From assembly GCA_947495575.1 (NCBI GenBank), contig CANLZL010000003.1:248001-312000 (forward strand): DNA of 64,000 nt, in the 5' to 3' direction. Below the pieces are notes generated by a model that searched no databases, was not told the DNA's origin, and worked only from the letters and a program-made list of their open reading frames with translations. The stretch is from an uncultured Nioella sp. GTDB taxonomy: Bacteria > Pseudomonadota > Alphaproteobacteria > Rhodobacterales > Rhodobacteraceae. The position numbers and the translations under genes were made by a program. Shown in pieces: positions 1 through 8,128 of this stretch (the stretch's first letter is position 1; each line of letters opens with the position of its first letter).

Positions 1-1
1 A

Positions 2-1621
2 TTCCAACGCGATTTTAGCTGGACAACCGAAGAGGTAGACCAGCTTTGGAATGACGTTTTCCGGTCCATCGATGAAAGCCATAGCAGCTACTTCATTGGA
101 TCAATGGTAATAAACGATAGCAACTCTTCTTCCTATGACGTAATTGATGGCCAACAAAGACTGACGACAATTTCTATCCTCCTGTGCGCACTTCGGGACG
201 TAGCAAAGGAGAAAGGTAGTGTGGGTTTGTCTGATAGGTTGGCGAGCGACTTCCTTGGAAAATTTGAGTACAGCACAGGCGAAACAACGCCAAAACTGAC
301 TCTCAATGTTACAAATCGCCAATTTTACAATGAAAAAATTGTTAACAACACCGATCCAGAATCACTCCGGGCATTTATAAAAAATACAAGAAATACAAAA
401 TCTAACCGATTATTAGCCAGCGCTTACATTTGCTTTCGAGAGAAAATTGAGAAAAGTCTAGATGGAAATGTTTTACTGTCTGATTTTATTCAAAGGATAG
501 TATCGGCAATTGACGACGTAATTCAAGTTATTAGAATAACAGTCAAAGACGATTATGACGCGTATATGTTGTTTGAGACACTTAACGACAGGGGGTTAGC
601 ACTTTCAGTTGCCGACTTGCTGAAAAATTACCTATTTTCCAAAGCGGACGACAAAATCGAAGACGTTCAGGAAAATTGGCAAGAAATGCAAGAAAACCTC
701 GGAACCATTGAAACAAAACGATATCTGAGGCATCTGTGGCTATCGAAATTCGGCGTCGTTAGAGACAAAGAACTTTATTCACGCATCAAAGAGAAATATA
801 CAACCAAATCAAATGTGGTTTCCTTTTCTAGGGAACTCAGGGACTCCTCCGACATTTACTCTGCGCTGGCAGATCCACAGTCTTCACTTTGGACGATGTT
901 TGATGGAAACCAACGCTCGAAAATTTTGCCCCTGCTGGAAGATCTCAATTTATTTGGAGTCAACCAATACAATCCATTGTTGCTAGCTACTCTGGAGTCA
1001 AATCCAACAATATTTCTTTCAATTCTTCGGATGGTCGTCGCATTTGCGTTTCGGTACAGTATTATTGCAGGAAGCGGAACCGGAAATATCGAACGGAACT
1101 TTACTGAGGCGGCGGTTTTCGTGAGAAACAATACGTCGTGCTCTGCCGCAGATGTATTTGCAAAAATCGATCACTTGTACCCCGATGACAACGAATTTTT
1201 CGAATCATTCAAGGACAAATCCATTACTCAATCCGCAATAGCGCGTTACATACTGCGAAAAATTAATGACAAGCTAGAGGAAAACAGCGGGCTAGTAGTT
1301 AATAAAGATGGTTTCGCGATGAGCTTAGAGCATATCTTACCGCAAAAATTTACTGACGAATCTTGGGGGCAATTCTCGGACGAGTCGGACACGGCGGACT
1401 ATGTTTACAGAATTGGCAACATGACCCTTCTAACGAGCACAATAAACAGGAAGGCTGCCAACAAATCATTCTCTGAAAAGGTGGAGTTATACTCGGATTC
1501 GGAGCTACTTCGGATTTCTGAGGAATTAGCGTCTGCTACTAAATGGCAGAAGTTAGAAGTTGAAAATCGTCAGGCAAGACTCGCCAAAGTGGCCAAGCAA
1601 ATTTGGCGAGTCGACTTCTGA
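2..1621 (+). CDS. DUF262/DUF1524 (GmrSD-type) protein, 5' end outside window
   Basis: The open frame runs in from the window edge, so the gene is 5'-truncated here and the ATG at 104 is internal. The first visible residues read FQRDFSWT, and DGQQRLTT follows at visible residues 49-56. These are the hallmark motifs of the DUF262 (ParB/Srx-like) domain. The C-terminal part has LEHILPQ (about 442-448) and GNMTLL...N about 25 residues later, as in DUF1524, a His-Me-finger nuclease-like domain. The family includes GmrSD, BrxU and related type IV restriction enzymes that cleave modified phage DNA using NTP hydrolysis. The gene is visibly richer in A+T than everything after 1.65 kb, which suggests horizontal transfer. 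The domain call is firm; the defence role is inferred from the family. Confidence 0.85.
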   Translation, partial: FQRDFSWTTEEVDQLWNDVFRSIDESHSSYFIGSMVINDSNSSSYDVIDGQQRLTTISILLCALRDVAKEKGSVGLSDRLASDFLGKFEYSTGETTPKLTLNVTNRQFYNEKIVNNTDPESLRAFIKNTRNTKSNRLLASAYICFREKIEKSLDGNVLLSDFIQRIVSAIDDVIQVIRITVKDDYDAYMLFETLNDRGLALSVADLLKNYLFSKADDKIEDVQENWQEMQENLGTIETKRYLRHLWLSKFGVVRDKELYSRIKEKYTTKSNVVSFSRELRDSSDIYSALADPQSSLWTMFDGNQRSKILPLLEDLNLFGVNQYNPLLLATLESNPTIFLSILRMVVAFAFRYSIIAGSGTGNIERNFTEAAVFVRNNTSCSAADVFAKIDHLYPDDNEFFESFKDKSITQSAIARYILRKINDKLEENSGLVVNKDGFAMSLEHILPQKFTDESWGQFSDESDTADYVYRIGNMTLLTSTINRKAANKSFSEKVELYSDSELLRISEELASATKWQKLEVENRQARLAKVAKQIWRVDF

Positions 1622-1632
1622 GATAAGTACCT

Positions 1633-2049
1633 CTACTCCCCCAAATCCCCCCTCAACCGCTTCACCTCGCCCCGCACCTTCTTGGCCTTCAGCCGTCGCT
1701 CCACGGATCCTTTGGTGGGGCGCGTGGGTCTCCGGCGTTTCGGGGCGACCAGCGCTTTGTGGATCAGATCCGCCAGACGCTCCTGCGCGATCTCACGGTT
1801 GCGGGCTTGTGAGCGGGTCTCCTGAACGAAGATCACAAGCGCACCCTCCTTGGTCCAGCGCGATCCGGCCAGCCGCCTCAGTCGCCGCTTCACTGCATCG
1901 GGCAGATTGGGGGATCGCTCTGCCTCGAACCTGAGTTCCACCGCGGTGGAGACCTTGTTGACGTTCTGCCCGCCCGGACCAGAGGACCGGGTGAAGCTTT
2001 CCGTCATCTCCCAATCGGCGATGGTGATCTGGTCGTTAATCCGAAGCAT
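1633..2049 (-). CDS. arfB: Alternative ribosome-rescue peptidyl-tRNA hydrolase ArfB
   Basis: This 138-residue protein has the release-factor catalytic motif GPGGQNVNK at residues 24-32 (GGQ at 26-28). A basic C-terminal tail (PKRRRPTRPTKGSVERRLKAK) follows, the part of ArfB/YaeJ that enters the empty mRNA channel of stalled ribosomes. It hydrolyses peptidyl-tRNA on non-stop complexes and so backs up trans-translation (smpB lies at 9.6 kb). Length and domain order match ArfB, and there is no codon-recognition domain as in RF1/RF2. The gene lies 64 nt downstream of the antiporter gene on the same strand, and the spacer consists mostly of an 11-bp tandem repeat. Confidence 0.92.
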   Translation of the reverse strand: MLRINDQITIADWEMTESFTRSSGPGGQNVNKVSTAVELRFEAERSPNLPDAVKRRLRRLAGSRWTKEGALVIFVQETRSQARNREIAQERLADLIHKALVAPKRRRPTRPTKGSVERRLKAKKVRGEVKRLRGDLGE

Positions 2050-2062
2050 GGCTCAATTTATC

Positions 2063-2106
2063 TGTACCGAGGGTGTACGGGGGGTGTACGCCCGGTGTAC
2101 CGGGGG
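2063..2106. repeat. Four tandem 11-bp TGTAC-headed repeats
   Basis: TGTAC begins at 2063, 2074, 2085 and 2096, an exact 11-bp period. Each unit is TGTAC followed by six mostly G/C bases. The array fills the spacer between the antiporter stop (2114) and the arfB start (2049), immediately upstream of arfB. GTAC is itself palindromic, so every unit presents the same core on both strands, one helical turn apart. Function is unknown: binding sites, an mRNA leader element or replication slippage are all possible. Confidence 0.8.
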
Positions 2107-2113
2107 TGGCGGG

Positions 2114-4180
2114 CTATTTTTTGCGATCACGGGCGGCCTCGTTTTCCTCGACGATGCTGTCGACATCGCGGGTTCCGGGCGGGTGCCAGCCGCGATCAAG
2201 CCGGGTGTTATGCATGTTAAGCCCTTGAATTTCGGCCTCTTCTTCTTCCCGCAATTCCTTGACCCGCTGCACGTAAGGCTCATTCAGATGGGCCGGGATA
2301 TCCGGGTCAAAGGTCGTCGCCAATTCGCGCAGAGCATAGCGATCCCGATCCTCAAAATCCCGCGCCTGCAACTCCGCCTCATGCGGGTGAACACCCAATG
2401 CTTCAAGGGCCGAGCGGCCCATGCGGACCGAGCTGTCAAACGTGTCACGGATGATGTCGCGGCAGCCGGCGGCGTATAGCTCATAGACATGATGCCGGTC
2501 GACGGCACGGGCCGTGATATGCAGGTTGGGATAATGTTGGGTCGCGTATTTGACCAGTTCAGTAATCTCTTCCCGCTCATCAATGCAGATAACCAGCAGC
2601 TTGGCTTCTTCTATCCCGGCGGCATGAAGCAGGTCGGGTCGGGTCGCGTCGCCGTAAAAAACCTTGACGCCGAATGGGCGCAGGCGCTCAAGCAGACCCG
2701 CATTATGATCGAGGACAACGGTGGTATAGCCCGCCCGGCGCAGCATCCGGTTGACGATGCCGCCCATCTTGCCAAAGCCCGCGACGATGGCGGTGCCTTC
2801 CTCATCGATTTCATCGGCTTCGCGGGCCTGATCCTCGATGAATTTTGGGGTGATAACCCGTTCATAGACGATGAAAAGCGCCGGGGTCAGCAGCATAGAG
2901 ATGGCCACTGCCAGCAAGAGTTGATCGGCGATGACCTGTGGCAAGACCTGATTGGCCACGACGAAAGACAGGAGGACAAAGCCGAACTCACCCGCCTGCG
3001 CAAGGCTGAGGGTAAAGAGCCACCGGTCACTGCCCTTGATGCCAAAGATGATGGCGAGGCCGTAAAGGACCAGTGCTTTCACCAGCATCAGGCCTAGTGT
3101 CAGGCCGATGATGATAAAGAAGTTGCCAAAGAGCAGGCCAAAGTCGATAGCGGCCCCGACGGTCATAAAGAAGAGCCCGAGCAGCAGGCCGCGGAACGGG
3201 TCGATATCGCTTTCCAGCTCGTGCCGGTATTCGGAATTGGCCAAAACCACACCCGCAAGGAAGGTGCCAAGCGCGGGGCTGAGGCCCACCAGAGTCATCA
3301 AAAGCGCGATGCCGATCACCATCATCAGGGCGGCCGCAACAAAAAGCTCTCGCAAATGCGCCAGTTCGATAAAGCGGAAAAGGGGGCGTGTAAGGTAGGA
3401 CCCGCCCGCGATTACGGCACCGATGGCGGCAAATGTCACCAGCGCCTGCGCCCAACCAGGCAGATCGTCAACAAGGTTTAGGTCAGGCCCGTGATCGCCA
3501 CCGCCATGATCATCCCCGGCATGGGCCGCATCCGCACCGTGATCATCGCTGGCGTGGGTTTCACCACCATGAGTTGTGTCTGCATGGTCGTCACCGTGGC
3601 TGTCCAAGGTCTCAACGATTTCAGTATCATGGCTTAGCGCCGCCATGTCCCATTCCTCAACCAAATCGGGCATGGCCAAAAGCGGTATAAGGGCCAGCAT
3701 CGGGATGACGGCGATGTCTTGGAAGAGCAGGACGGAAAAGCTGGACTGCCCACCATCCGTCTTCATCAGGTTCTTTTCATTCAGAGTTTGCAGAACAATC
3801 GCGGTGGAGGACAAAGCAAGGATAAGGCCAATGGCCACGGCAAAGGTCCAGGGCAACCCAAAGACCAGCGACACACCTGCCGCGATGCCCGCCGTGACAC
3901 CCACTTGCAGGCCGCCAAGGCCCAACAATTTGGCCCGCATTTCCCATAATCGTTGGGGCTCAAGTTCCAGCCCCACAAGGAAGAGCATCATGACAACACC
4001 AAATTCGGCGAAGTGCTGAAGGCTGATCACATCGACGTTCAGAGCCAATAGGACGGGGCCAAGAACAATGCCTGCAATCAGGTAGCCAAGGACCGAACCC
4101 AGCCCCAGTTTCGAGGCCAGCGGCACGGCAATGACGCCTGCGATAAGGAGAAGGAAAGCGAGAAGAAGGAAGCTACCCAT
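2114..4180 (-). CDS. KefB/KefC-type K+/H+ antiporter (CPA2) with RCK domain
   Basis: This 688-residue membrane protein has about 12 hydrophobic segments of the Na+/H+ exchanger (CPA2) fold. A cytosolic RCK/TrkA-N domain follows at about 460-580, with the Rossmann motif VAGFGKMGG and a typical GDATRPDLL stretch. KefC-type systems release K+ in exchange for protons when electrophiles or glutathione adducts accumulate. An unusual His/Asp-rich insert (about 194-232, eight His) interrupts the membrane domain. The gene starts 3 bp after the KefF-like gene, so the two are surely cotranscribed. The family is firm; ion specificity and ligand are inferred. Confidence 0.9.
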   Translation of the reverse strand: MGSFLLLAFLLLIAGVIAVPLASKLGLGSVLGYLIAGIVLGPVLLALNVDVISLQHFAEFGVVMMLFLVGLELEPQRLWEMRAKLLGLGGLQVGVTAGIAAGVSLVFGLPWTFAVAIGLILALSSTAIVLQTLNEKNLMKTDGGQSSFSVLLFQDIAVIPMLALIPLLAMPDLVEEWDMAALSHDTEIVETLDSHGDDHADTTHGGETHASDDHGADAAHAGDDHGGGDHGPDLNLVDDLPGWAQALVTFAAIGAVIAGGSYLTRPLFRFIELAHLRELFVAAALMMVIGIALLMTLVGLSPALGTFLAGVVLANSEYRHELESDIDPFRGLLLGLFFMTVGAAIDFGLLFGNFFIIIGLTLGLMLVKALVLYGLAIIFGIKGSDRWLFTLSLAQAGEFGFVLLSFVVANQVLPQVIADQLLLAVAISMLLTPALFIVYERVITPKFIEDQAREADEIDEEGTAIVAGFGKMGGIVNRMLRRAGYTTVVLDHNAGLLERLRPFGVKVFYGDATRPDLLHAAGIEEAKLLVICIDEREEITELVKYATQHYPNLHITARAVDRHHVYELYAAGCRDIIRDTFDSSVRMGRSALEALGVHPHEAELQARDFEDRDRYALRELATTFDPDIPAHLNEPYVQRVKELREEEEAEIQGLNMHNTRLDRGWHPPGTRDVDSIVEENEAARDRKK

Positions 4181-4183
4181 GGC

Positions 4184-4786
4184 TCAGGCCTCCACTTTCA
4201 AGGGCAAGGTGGCATAGCTGACCACATCGGGGGCGGCATCAAAATCATAGCGGTCATCGCGCAGCGCCTCCAACAGGCTGACATAGCCCGAGACATGCGG
4301 CGCAACTTCGCCTGCGCCGGGGGCTTTCAACGCTGAATAGAGGCTGTAGGGTGACGCGTAGCGCATTTTGCAAAGGTTTGCGGTCTGCTCCATCGGGGTC
4401 AGGAACGTGCGCAGAGGGAAGTGTTGATACCCGTCTGTCGTGTAGGCGTCTTCCGGCCCTGCCGCTGTAATCGCCTGCATCAGGATCTTACCCTTAAGCT
4501 TGTCGCCATTATCGCCATAAGCAAAGCCGGATTGCAGGGTCAGGTCGATCCAGTCTTTGACCAGACCGGGCGTGGAATACCAAAAGAGAGGGTGTTGAAA
4601 GAGAATTACGTCGTGGTCCAGCAGCCGCTCCTGTTCGCGCTCGACCCGAATGTCGTGGCGCGGATATTCGGCATACATATCAACGATCGTGATTCCGTCG
4701 ACTTTCTGGGCCGCGCGGAACATTTCCTTGTTTACATGCGAATGCCGATGCCCCGGATGGGCATAGTAAAGTAGTACGCGCGCCAT
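4184..4786 (-). CDS. KefF-like NAD(P)H:quinone oxidoreductase, antiporter partner
   Basis: A flavodoxin-fold quinone reductase of 200 residues, beginning MARVLLYYAHPGH with the FMN-binding loop at the N-terminus and FQHPLFWYSTPGLVKDW at about 75-90. That second motif is typical of the KefF/MdaB/NQO1 group. The start at 4786 is preferred over an upstream in-frame one because GAGGGG lies just before it and the protein then begins at the first beta strand. KefF binds KefC and is required for its full activity, and the 3-bp gap to the antiporter gene fits that partnership. Enzyme activity is inferred from the family. Confidence 0.88.
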   Translation of the reverse strand: MARVLLYYAHPGHRHSHVNKEMFRAAQKVDGITIVDMYAEYPRHDIRVEREQERLLDHDVILFQHPLFWYSTPGLVKDWIDLTLQSGFAYGDNGDKLKGKILMQAITAAGPEDAYTTDGYQHFPLRTFLTPMEQTANLCKMRYASPYSLYSALKAPGAGEVAPHVSGYVSLLEALRDDRYDFDAAPDVVSYATLPLKVEA

Positions 4787-4906
4787 GAATTTCCCCTCAC
4801 GTCCTGTTTCGGGCAGTAAACCGGTCGGCGGGCCGTAAGGAAAGCGCAAAGATTGCCTGTTGGTGTATAGGTGTGCCAAACTCCCTGTTCCAATCAGGGG
4901 GTCACC

Positions 4907-6559
4907 ATGCGTCTTTGTCTTGCAGTGATAGCCACATTTGCGGCCACTGCGGCATTTGCCGAGGACTTGGTTCGATTTTCCGTACCTTCCCCGATTTCAG
5001 CATATTCCGGCGGGCCGGGCATTGCATTCGAACAGCAATTTGTGGTGCCGGTTCCCTTTGCATTTTCCGGCGCGCCGGATTTGGTAACGGGGTCCGAAAC
5101 CACGCCAAACCCCGCCGCAATCGGGACCGATGTGACCTATGAGGCGGCGATACGAGCCTATGAGGCGGCGATGCGGGCCTTTGAAGCGAACCAGGCCGCG
5201 CGGGCCGCCGCGCAACGGGCGTTGGACACCGTTTATCCCGCGCGCATGGCCGCCTATCGAGCGGATCTGAACTCATGGCGGTTATGCAGACGGCAGCCAC
5301 TGGTAAGGTGCGGAAGTGAGCCTGAACGCCCCAGTCGCCCGCGAATTCCTGCGTCACTGCCCCGTCCAGAACCGCCGGAACGCCCAGACATTCCATCGAC
5401 GATCGACACACGCAGCGGGCCTCTGTTGCAGTTTGATGTGGCCGGTGAGACGTGGACAACCCTCGATTTTTCGATGAGTTATGGAACGATTGATCCTGAG
5501 CTGACCTATCGCCTTGGACTGTCCGCTCCGGATGACATCTCAGCCGACAAACCCTTTCATTTGGAAGTCACGAGCCTTTTGACCGGTGGGCAACTGGATG
5601 GGTCCAGCCCGACCTACAACGCGGTTCTTTCCCAATCGCTGAGGATTGATCGTGGATCCCTTTCCTTTGCGCACTGCGTTCGGCTGATGGGATGCGATAC
5701 GCTTGCCGATACCACTTTGCATGAGGGAGAAGAGGCCACAGTGATCGTGATGGAGGCCAATCCGCAGGGCGCGACGTTCTTTGGCCATGTGCTGGACGAG
5801 CGGTTTATCCGGGCCGAAATGTCAGGGCTTGAGCTGGAAGTTTCGGCGGGGCTGGACCTGCGGCCTGAGACCGGCGGAAACCCGGTGGGGATCACCGTCA
5901 ACGGCATCTCGATCCCGCCAAGTCTGACCGTCGCACTTGGCACGGAAATTGCAACCGGGCGCATCCTCTACCCAATACTAGAAATTCCCGGAGAGCTGGT
6001 CGATGGGGAAATCCGTGGCCGCGCGCAGTCAGAGTTTTTCTCGTTTGATCTGGATGTGGACACGGCCACGCAGTTAATTGGCGGGGCCACAATCGGCAAC
6101 GATCTTTACAGCGCAGGCGGCGATTTGTGGGATATTACGGCCGGCCCAAGAGTAGATCCGTACCAAACGATGACCCTTGTGCCCGAATTGACCTTGTCCT
6201 TGGCCTTTGACACGCCGGTCATGATTGACGGTGTCGGCACAACCACCACTTGGTCTGGTTCGCCTGAATCCCTGCCAGAAATCACCGTGACAGCTGACAC
6301 AAATGTGACACCGACATGGTCTGTTGTTGGGCATTACCACTCAGAACTAGGTATCAGTTTTCGCGCTGAAATCGGAATCGAGCTGATCATCATGGAATAT
6401 TCCTTTGCCACGGCAACCGTCGAATATGGGCCGTTCGCACCGGAAATCCCTGTTCTTGCCACGGAACCCATCGAAACGATGCTGATCGAAACCGGGTTTC
6501 CTGTCATCAGTTTTTCAACGTTCACGGGCGCGCCGGTTCAGTTACGCCCATCAAACTAA
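4907..6559 (+). CDS. Secreted protein of unknown function
   Basis: I do not recognise this 550-residue protein. It begins with a clear signal peptide (MRLCLAVIATFAATAAFA, cleaved before EDL). An Ala/Arg/Glu-rich helix at about 76-125 could form a coiled coil. A Pro/Arg-rich linker follows at about 130-160, then a long beta-rich region with many T, V and G residues and no motif I can name. The start was chosen at 4907 (GGGGG upstream) because an earlier in-frame GTG/ATG would precede the signal peptide. It is divergent from kefF and monocistronic. A periplasmic or outer-membrane-associated beta protein is likely, function unknown. Confidence 0.75.
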   Translation: MRLCLAVIATFAATAAFAEDLVRFSVPSPISAYSGGPGIAFEQQFVVPVPFAFSGAPDLVTGSETTPNPAAIGTDVTYEAAIRAYEAAMRAFEANQAARAAAQRALDTVYPARMAAYRADLNSWRLCRRQPLVRCGSEPERPSRPRIPASLPRPEPPERPDIPSTIDTRSGPLLQFDVAGETWTTLDFSMSYGTIDPELTYRLGLSAPDDISADKPFHLEVTSLLTGGQLDGSSPTYNAVLSQSLRIDRGSLSFAHCVRLMGCDTLADTTLHEGEEATVIVMEANPQGATFFGHVLDERFIRAEMSGLELEVSAGLDLRPETGGNPVGITVNGISIPPSLTVALGTEIATGRILYPILEIPGELVDGEIRGRAQSEFFSFDLDVDTATQLIGGATIGNDLYSAGGDLWDITAGPRVDPYQTMTLVPELTLSLAFDTPVMIDGVGTTTTWSGSPESLPEITVTADTNVTPTWSVVGHYHSELGISFRAEIGIELIIMEYSFATATVEYGPFAPEIPVLATEPIETMLIETGFPVISFSTFTGAPVQLRPSN

Positions 6560-6580
6560 TTGTAGTTGAGTCCGAAACCG

Positions 6581-6609
6581 AAAAGGACCGCCCCTTGGGG
6601 ACGGTCCTT
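6581..6609 (-). terminator. Rho-independent terminator of the small minus-strand transcript
   Basis: AAGGACCG and CGGTCCTT enclose CCCC-AA-GGGG with one bulged base. Read on the minus strand, the hairpin is followed by TTTT. It lies downstream of the 18-codon frame at 6684-6740 and of the transporter gene at 6810. There is no T-run on the plus strand, so it is unlikely to serve the secreted-protein gene ending at 6559. Confidence 0.75.
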
Positions 6610-6683
6610 CACGAGAATTTAAGGAGGCGGTGACGGTTAGACCATCTGGTCCGCCTGGGGTCGGTCTCTGCCGCTAGGTCTGC

Positions 6684-6740
6684 CTAACGGCGTTCTCCCC
6701 AAGCTGTCCCTACACGTTTCTCCAATACCTCTCTTGACAC
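6684..6740 (-). CDS. Candidate 18-residue small protein or leader peptide
   Basis: GTG at 6740 opens an 18-codon frame, MSREVLEKRVGTAWGERR, ending in TAG at 6684. Translation initiation should be very strong: the 15 nt just upstream (6742-6756) are the exact complement of the usual 16S rRNA 3' end, with 7 nt between GGAGG and GTG. About 75 nt of non-coding RNA follow, including GCCTCCTT (which can pair with the SD), and then a terminator at 6581-6609. A TTGACA at 6798-6803 might be a -35 box, but no clear -10 follows. It may be a coding sRNA or an unannotated small gene. I know of no homologue with certainty. Confidence 0.5.
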   Translation of the reverse strand: MSREVLEKRVGTAWGERR

Positions 6741-6741
6741 T

Positions 6742-6756
6742 GGATCACCTCCTTTC
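6742..6756 (-). promoter_or_regulatory. Extended Shine-Dalgarno site matching the whole 16S tail
   Basis: On the plus strand these 15 bases, GGATCACCTCCTTTC, equal the canonical bacterial 16S rRNA 3' end. On the minus strand they form an SD of unusual length (GAAAGGAGGTGATCC) before GTG 6740. Ordinary SD sites in this window match 4-6 bases. The site supports translation of the small frame or 30S capture by this RNA. Confidence 0.7.
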
Positions 6757-6809
6757 GATTGCTTCGGTTATCCACAGGTTGCCATATATTTTGTGTTTGT
6801 CAAAACATT

Positions 6810-7445
6810 TTATGCAACTTGTGCTGTAAAGCGGGCGGTGATGACCCGAAACGGGATCAGTGCCAATAAAGCAAGCGACAACTTAACCAGCCAGTCAGCA
6901 ACAGCCAAAGAGACCCAAAGCGGCGCTTCTGGACCTGCACCCAGAAGGGGCAATATTTCTCCCGCCCAAGACACGTCATTGGCAGGCTCAAGAAAGGTCA
7001 AAGCCCCCGAAAAGGCGATGGTGAAGAAGAGCGCGGTATCAAGCGAAGAGCCCACCAATGTGGAGGCTAATGGCGCGCGCCACCACGCACCGTCGCGCAG
7101 TCGGTTGAAGATCGCGACATCCAGAAGTTGGGCGGTCAGAAAGGCCAATCCAGATCCAAGCGCGATGCGCAGCGTTACGGCCGGATAGGTGAAACCATCG
7201 CCTTGCAGCATGATTTGGGTTCCGATCAGCGAACAGATGACGCCGACAACAAAACCAACGATCACAACGCGGCGAGCGGCGGCCACGCCATAGACGCGGT
7301 TCATGATGTCAGTGACAAGGAAGGCAATCGGATAGGTGAACGCCCCCCAGGTCAGCCAGTTGCCGAACAGAAACTGGACAAGGACGTTAGAGGCGACAAC
7401 GACGGTCGCCATGGCAAGAATGCCGGGCAGGAAAGAACGAGTCAT
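6810..7445 (-). CDS. yhhQ: Queuosine precursor transporter (YhhQ/QPTR family)
   Basis: A 211-residue integral membrane protein with about six hydrophobic segments and the family signature TYPIAFLVTDIMNRVYG near the second segment. Members (COG1738, formerly VUT) take up preQ0, preQ1 or queuine for queuosine modification of tRNA wobble position 34. The ATG at 7445 begins MTRSFLPGILAM and is preferred to a longer N-terminus without hydrophobic character. No preQ1-like aptamer was recognised in the 114-nt leader. The family is firm; the exact substrate is inferred. Confidence 0.88.
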   Translation of the reverse strand: MTRSFLPGILAMATVVVASNVLVQFLFGNWLTWGAFTYPIAFLVTDIMNRVYGVAAARRVVIVGFVVGVICSLIGTQIMLQGDGFTYPAVTLRIALGSGLAFLTAQLLDVAIFNRLRDGAWWRAPLASTLVGSSLDTALFFTIAFSGALTFLEPANDVSWAGEILPLLGAGPEAPLWVSLAVADWLVKLSLALLALIPFRVITARFTAQVA

Positions 7446-7559
7446 AATGTGGTCCGTTTTGACAAGGTAGCGGAGACTTGGCCTTGGAACATCCAAGGAC
7501 GGCGCGCTTTAGCGCGGGCGAGCCCTGCTTGGCAAGGCCCAATCTGGTTACGACATCCG

Positions 7560-7931
7560 CTATCCCGGCACGTACGCGTTCAGCTTGTTGCCTTCGGGAT
7601 CGCGAAAATACCCACCATAAAACCCGTGATCACCCCGCGGTCCCGGTGCGCCTTCATCCGAGCCGCCCAGAGCCAAACACTTTGCATGCAGCGCATCAAC
7701 CTCCGCACGGTCGGACATCCTGAGCGCCACCATGTTGCCATTGCCCGACTGCGCCCGCGCCCCGTCAAACGGCTCTGCAACGCAAAAGGCCGGTTCCGAA
7801 CGGCTTCGTCCCCATGCCGCCATTGACCCGTGTTGCCAAAGCCGCTGCACACCTATCGCCGAAAAAAGGTCGTCGTAGAACCCAACCGCTGAGGCCAAAT
7901 CATTTGTTCCGACTGTCACATAGCCTATCAT
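7560..7931 (-). CDS. VOC-family (glyoxalase/bleomycin resistance-like) protein
   Basis: A 123-residue single vicinal-oxygen-chelate domain. It begins MIGYVTVGTNDLASAVGFYDDL, the usual beta-alpha-beta opening with Asp and Phe/Tyr, and ends GFYGGYFRDPEGNKLNAYVPG, the second metal-ligand module with a conserved Asp-Pro-Glu-Gly-Asn. VOC proteins include lyases, dioxygenases and antibiotic-binding proteins, and neither substrate nor metal can be told from the sequence. It lies between two other minus-strand genes with gaps over 100 nt, so it is probably its own unit. Confidence 0.82.
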   Translation of the reverse strand: MIGYVTVGTNDLASAVGFYDDLFSAIGVQRLWQHGSMAAWGRSRSEPAFCVAEPFDGARAQSGNGNMVALRMSDRAEVDALHAKCLALGGSDEGAPGPRGDHGFYGGYFRDPEGNKLNAYVPG

Positions 7932-8128
7932 TCTGGTTCCCTGCCCTTTGTTTGGTTATTCTTGCAAAGGTGGGAGTTTTCTCGGGTCCAAACAAGCTCG
8001 GTTACGTAAATGACATCTGCTGCTAAGGATGAAAGCGGACCGGCCAAAGTTGCACCTTCACAGCATTTTCCAGCGTTGAACTGGAATTACTGTCCTTACG
8101 ATGTCGCCCGTATACGCAAACAATGTGA

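Noticed and set aside
2205-4019. Long open frames on the plus strand opposite the KefC gene
   Set aside because: They are rich in His, Pro and Arg, lack SD sites and overlap a gene with clear family motifs, so they are antisense artefacts of high G+C coding sequence.
4871-4906. Upstream start for the secreted protein at 4907
   Set aside because: It would put MCQTPCSNQGVT before the signal peptide; the start at 4907 has its own SD and gives a proper signal sequence.
6742-6756. Plus-strand match to the 16S rRNA 3' end (GGATCACCTCCTTTC) as a piece of an rRNA gene
   Set aside because: No rRNA sequence lies upstream, and on the minus strand the same bases form an SD placed 7 nt before a start codon.
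7446-7559. preQ1 riboswitch in front of the queuosine-precursor transporter
   Set aside because: No H-type pseudoknot or A-rich tail of a preQ1 aptamer could be recognised in the leader.
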